Shown here: one piece after another, positions 28,945 through 32,094 of the stretch
How positions within the stretch are numbered: the stretch's first letter is position 1
How the letters are laid out: every line of letters begins with the position of its first letter
Origin: Candidatus Coprosoma intestinipullorum
Lineage (GTDB): Bacteria > Bacillota_I > Bacilli_A > RF39 > UBA660
Assembly (NCBI GenBank): GCA_018713045.1
Contig: DVFV01000103.1
Coordinates: forward strand, 1 to 32,094
DNA: 32,094 nt
Reading direction: 5' to 3'
Notes under the pieces: model-generated
What the model was told of the DNA's origin: nothing
The model's database searches: none
Seen by the model: only the letters and a program-made list of their open reading frames with translations
Program-made: the position numbers and the translations under genes

Positions 28945-29493
28945 ATGTGTGAAAGTACTGAATCATATGATATTTTATTAGATAAGCTTAAAAAGATGGG
29001 ATCGATTAAGGAGATAATAAATAATCCTATTCTTATTGATATGGTTTTGAGTTATAATGGCGATAGACATTTTACTGAACTCTTTTTTAGAAAAATAAGA
29101 AATGAAATAGAAATGGGTAATTTAAGCGATAAAGATTTACTTTTTTTGCGCAGTGGTTATTTGATTAGAAGGCTTGTTAATTTGGATGAGTGTGTTTTAG
29201 AAGTTAAAGGTAGAAAATTATATAAGAATGAACTTACTGATAAGATAAGTTATCTACCAGAAATAGGAGATAATCAGGTTTTAATAAACTCTCTTACTTC
29301 TAAAGAAATGATTTCTATTTTATTTGATGATAGAGTTGATGATAAGGCTGTAGCTATTTTAAATACTGTTAGTTCTTTTTATAATGATTTGCCGAATGAT
29401 GTTAAGCTTTCTATTGTATCAGTAGCTTTATTAAAAGGAAAAAATGATATAGCGGAGATGTTAATGGATAGAGATGAGACGAAAAAAAGGTAG
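28945..29493 (+). CDS. Hypothetical protein
   Basis: Intact 182-codon ORF with AAGGAGG RBS; no family recognised. Confidence 0.75.
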   Translation: MCESTESYDILLDKLKKMGSIKEIINNPILIDMVLSYNGDRHFTELFFRKIRNEIEMGNLSDKDLLFLRSGYLIRRLVNLDECVLEVKGRKLYKNELTDKISYLPEIGDNQVLINSLTSKEMISILFDDRVDDKAVAILNTVSSFYNDLPNDVKLSIVSVALLKGKNDIAEMLMDRDETKKR

Positions 29494-29505
29494 GTTTGTA
29501 TCAAT

Positions 29506-29534
29506 TTGACACTTTTAATGTTTTATGGTAGTAT
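29506..29534 (+). promoter_or_regulatory. Promoter of the 29559 ORF
   Basis: TTGACA - 17 nt - TAGTAT. Confidence 0.65.
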
Positions 29535-29558
29535 ACGTCTTTGTCAAGGGGTGATTTT

Positions 29559-30503
29559 ATGTCTTTAGAGGAAATAAAGGCTTATAATTCATTGATTACA
29601 AAAACAGATGATATTAAAGAGGTTTTTTCTATTATAGATAAAATTGATAGTGTTTTTGATTTAAATCTTATTGCCGAGTCTTTATTAAACGATATTTCTA
29701 TTTTAAAAATGATTGATGATTCTTCTAAAGAAATTTCATTATTAAGCTTTAAGGTTAGATGTATTTGGCAAAGAATAGATGAACTTAAAGAAAAAATAAA
29801 TGATAAAGGGACGGTAAACTTACTATTTGCTACTTCTAATGCGGGTAATGTTTATGCCCTAGATGACATTAAATCAATTGATTTAAGTTATTATTCAGAA
29901 ATAGAAGAATGTTTGAACAATATAAGAAATGGTGCGGAATTAAAGACCTTTTCAAGTACAGATAAACGTAAAAAAAATATTTTGTTTTATAAAAAAGGCA
30001 ATGGGAAACAAGTTAGAGTTTATGCAATTAAGGTGTCTGGTAATTATATTTGTGTGTTTGGGGTGGCAGTAAAGAAAGATAATTGGAGTAAGAAAATGTC
30101 AACGATGCTTGACTCTCGAATGGCAATTGTTACTGATGAAGTTCATGAATTTAAAAAGATGATTGAGACAGGTAACGAGCGCTTTATAAAAGAAAGTGAA
30201 AGAAATTATAGTGATATTCAAAATGTTTTATCTATTAATGATAAAAATTCTTATTTTGAGGTGTGTAAGAATTATTTGATTTCATATAGTAATAATTATA
30301 TGACTAGAATGATTTCTGATGATAAATTATATGATTTACTAGATGAACTCGATTTACGTGAACTTTGTGAGATAAGTAAATTAGTTTTAACTTTTGAAAT
30401 ACCTGATTTTAAAAAAAATATAATCCAAGATAAAATTAAAGATTCTTATCTTAGTGGTTATGGAGTTTCTATAGAGGAAAAAGTGAAAATAAAGAGGGGA
30501 TAA
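29559..30503 (+). CDS. Hypothetical protein
   Basis: ATG at 29559 preceded by AAGGGGTG; the ORF-track start 29541 falls only 7 nt after the -10, so 29559 is preferred. Confidence 0.75.
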   Translation: MSLEEIKAYNSLITKTDDIKEVFSIIDKIDSVFDLNLIAESLLNDISILKMIDDSSKEISLLSFKVRCIWQRIDELKEKINDKGTVNLLFATSNAGNVYALDDIKSIDLSYYSEIEECLNNIRNGAELKTFSSTDKRKKNILFYKKGNGKQVRVYAIKVSGNYICVFGVAVKKDNWSKKMSTMLDSRMAIVTDEVHEFKKMIETGNERFIKESERNYSDIQNVLSINDKNSYFEVCKNYLISYSNNYMTRMISDDKLYDLLDELDLRELCEISKLVLTFEIPDFKKNIIQDKIKDSYLSGYGVSIEEKVKIKRG

Positions 30504-30601
30504 TTATGGATTTTGTAAATAGTTTTTATTTAGTTATTAACAATTTAAAAATGTATTATTATATTATCATTACTAAAAGAATGATAGGTTAATTTTAGTT
30601 G

Positions 30602-30628
30602 AAGTAAATAAGTTTGTTTACTTTTTTT
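30602..30628 (+). terminator. Intrinsic terminator
   Basis: AAGTAAA-TAAGTTTG-TTTACTT-TTTTT. Confidence 0.7.
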
Positions 30629-30665
30629 AGTCTTTGATATATAATGTTTTAAAAAGCGAGTTGAT

Positions 30666-31418
30666 ATGATGAAAGCAATTGTTACGGGTGCGAGTAGTGG
30701 TCTTGGAGCCGATATGGCAAGGGTTTTAATAGATGAGGGTTATGAGGTTGTCCTAGTGGCAAGAAGAAAAACAAAGCTTGAGAAGCTCCAAAAAGAGCTT
30801 GGTGATAAAGCGAGTTTTATTGTAATGGATATTTCTAGTACTTATAATTGTATGGAACTTTATAACAGTTTGAAAAAAGAAGATGTCGGTATTTTGATTA
30901 ATTGTGCGGGTTTTGGTTTATATGGTGATTTTGTGGATTCAAATATTGATAAAGAGCTCGATATGATTGATTTAAATGTTAAAAGCGTTCAAACTTTAAC
31001 AAAATTGTTTTTGAAAGACTTTGTAAAAAAGGATCGAGGGTATATTTTAAATGTTGCTTCGATGGCGGGATTTATGCCGGGACCTGGGATGGCAACTTAT
31101 TATGCGAGTAAGGCTTATGTACTGAGTTTTACTGAGGCTATATATAAAGAACTTAAAAAAAGTGATAGTAATGTTTCAGTAAGTTGTCTATGTCCAGGAC
31201 CTGTGGATACTAATTTTAACAAGGTGGCTAAAGTAGAATTTGGAGTTAAAGGGTTAAATAGTATGGATGTGGCTAGATATGCGATAAATAAGATGTTCAA
31301 CGAAAAATTAATTATTATTCCGTCATTTTGGATGAAGATAATTCATATTTTGGTTAAAGTTTTGCCAGTTAAATTAGTTATGAGATTTGTTTATAATTTT
31401 CAAAAGAGTAAATCTTGA
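30666..31418 (+). CDS. Short-chain dehydrogenase/reductase (SDR) family oxidoreductase
   Basis: AIVTGASSGLGADMARVL; LINCAGFG; NVASMAGFMPGPGMATYYASKAYV; CPGPVDTNF. Confidence 0.92.
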   Translation: MMKAIVTGASSGLGADMARVLIDEGYEVVLVARRKTKLEKLQKELGDKASFIVMDISSTYNCMELYNSLKKEDVGILINCAGFGLYGDFVDSNIDKELDMIDLNVKSVQTLTKLFLKDFVKKDRGYILNVASMAGFMPGPGMATYYASKAYVLSFTEAIYKELKKSDSNVSVSCLCPGPVDTNFNKVAKVEFGVKGLNSMDVARYAINKMFNEKLIIIPSFWMKIIHILVKVLPVKLVMRFVYNFQKSKS

Positions 31419-31434
31419 GTGATTTATTTTTTTT
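31409..31434 (+). terminator. Intrinsic terminator overlapping the SDR stop codon
   Basis: TAAATC-TTGAGT-GATTTA-T8. Confidence 0.75.
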
Positions 31435-31469
31435 AAACAAATATGATATAATTAGGGAAGTGATGTATT

Positions 31470-32094
31470 ATGAAAAAAATATTAGATTATGAAGAGATGC
31501 AGGAGCTTTTATACTCCTTTGATAAAGATATAATTGTCAAGCACGAACCGATTGGTTTTACCAATTTTGGAATGCCGATTGACCATTATAGTTATGGTCA
31601 TGGAGATTATCATTTAATTATTACAGGTGGGACACATTCGTCTGAACTAATTACAAATATTTTTGTGATAAGGTTTATGGAAAAGCTTTCTAATAAGGAA
31701 ATTGATATCGATCCAGATATTTATACTTTGGATTTTATTCCGTTTGTAAATCCTGAGGGAACAGTAATAGTTACATCAGCTATTAGAAGTTTGATTAAGC
31801 GAAATATTTCTTCTGATGCCGAGCAAACTTACTGTCTTACTTTTTATAGAAATAGTAGGATTGAGGGTATTTATTACGATAAAGACGAGAATCATGATAT
31901 AAAGCTTGAGCAGTGGATGTTTAGGTATGCGACTCCAGAGTGTATTGATGATAAATATTTAGAACTTAAAAATTATTTAAGAGGACTATTTAAAGAAAAT
32001 GATTTGCCTAGAGGATGTATGATTAATTGGTCTAGTAATGGTAGGGGTGTTGATTTAAATAGTAATTTAAAAGAGAGTTCTTTTATAGAGAGAG
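31470..32094 (+). CDS. M14-family zinc carboxypeptidase-like protein, truncated by the window end
   Basis: MKKILDYEEMQELL...IGFTNFGMPIDHYSYGHGDYHLIITGGTHSSELITNIF (HxxE), FIPFVNPEGTVI, MINWSSNGRGVDLNSN. Confidence 0.75.
   Translation, partial: MKKILDYEEMQELLYSFDKDIIVKHEPIGFTNFGMPIDHYSYGHGDYHLIITGGTHSSELITNIFVIRFMEKLSNKEIDIDPDIYTLDFIPFVNPEGTVIVTSAIRSLIKRNISSDAEQTYCLTFYRNSRIEGIYYDKDENHDIKLEQWMFRYATPECIDDKYLELKNYLRGLFKENDLPRGCMINWSSNGRGVDLNSNLKESSFIER

Noticed and set aside
1-32094. CRISPR arrays, tRNA or rRNA genes, toxin-antitoxin pairs, restriction-modification or other defence operons
   Set aside because: Looked for on reading; no repeat-spacer pattern, no recognisable tRNA/rRNA sequence and no characteristic defence gene set seen.

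Overview
AT-rich, low-GC Bacillota-like chromosomal window (standard stop usage: TGA ends several genes). Positions ~1-4.6 kb are an accessory mobile-element zone: a frame-broken IS66-type transposase, then a compact Mu/Tn7-like transposon. That transposon encodes a zinc-finger protein, a DDE transposase, an AAA+ ATPase and a broken fourth small ORF. I located its ends directly: ~51-bp inverted ends at 1235-1285 and 4468-4518, with two TTACCC-type repeats 24 bp apart in each end. Next comes a BspA-like (DUF285) surface-protein gene. Its putative promoter has a G11 tract between the -35 and -10, and its start codon is out of frame with the signal peptide at an A6 run; this looks like a phase-variable locus. 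Positions 5.8-14.8 kb hold an MntP-like transporter, an SGNH hydrolase, rpmE, an orphan IS3-type OrfA, a DUF4143 ATPase with two tandem palindromes upstream, gpsA, a phasin-like/UbiB-like pair, hypothetical proteins and an alpha/beta hydrolase. Positions 14.8-28.9 kb are the S10-spc-alpha ribosomal protein cluster (rpsJ to rplQ, including secY, adk, map, infA, rpoA); rpmD (L30) is absent and adk has a diverged P-loop. The window ends with hypothetical proteins, an SDR oxidoreductase and a partial M14-type carboxypeptidase. All family calls are from reading motifs by eye; no database search was run.
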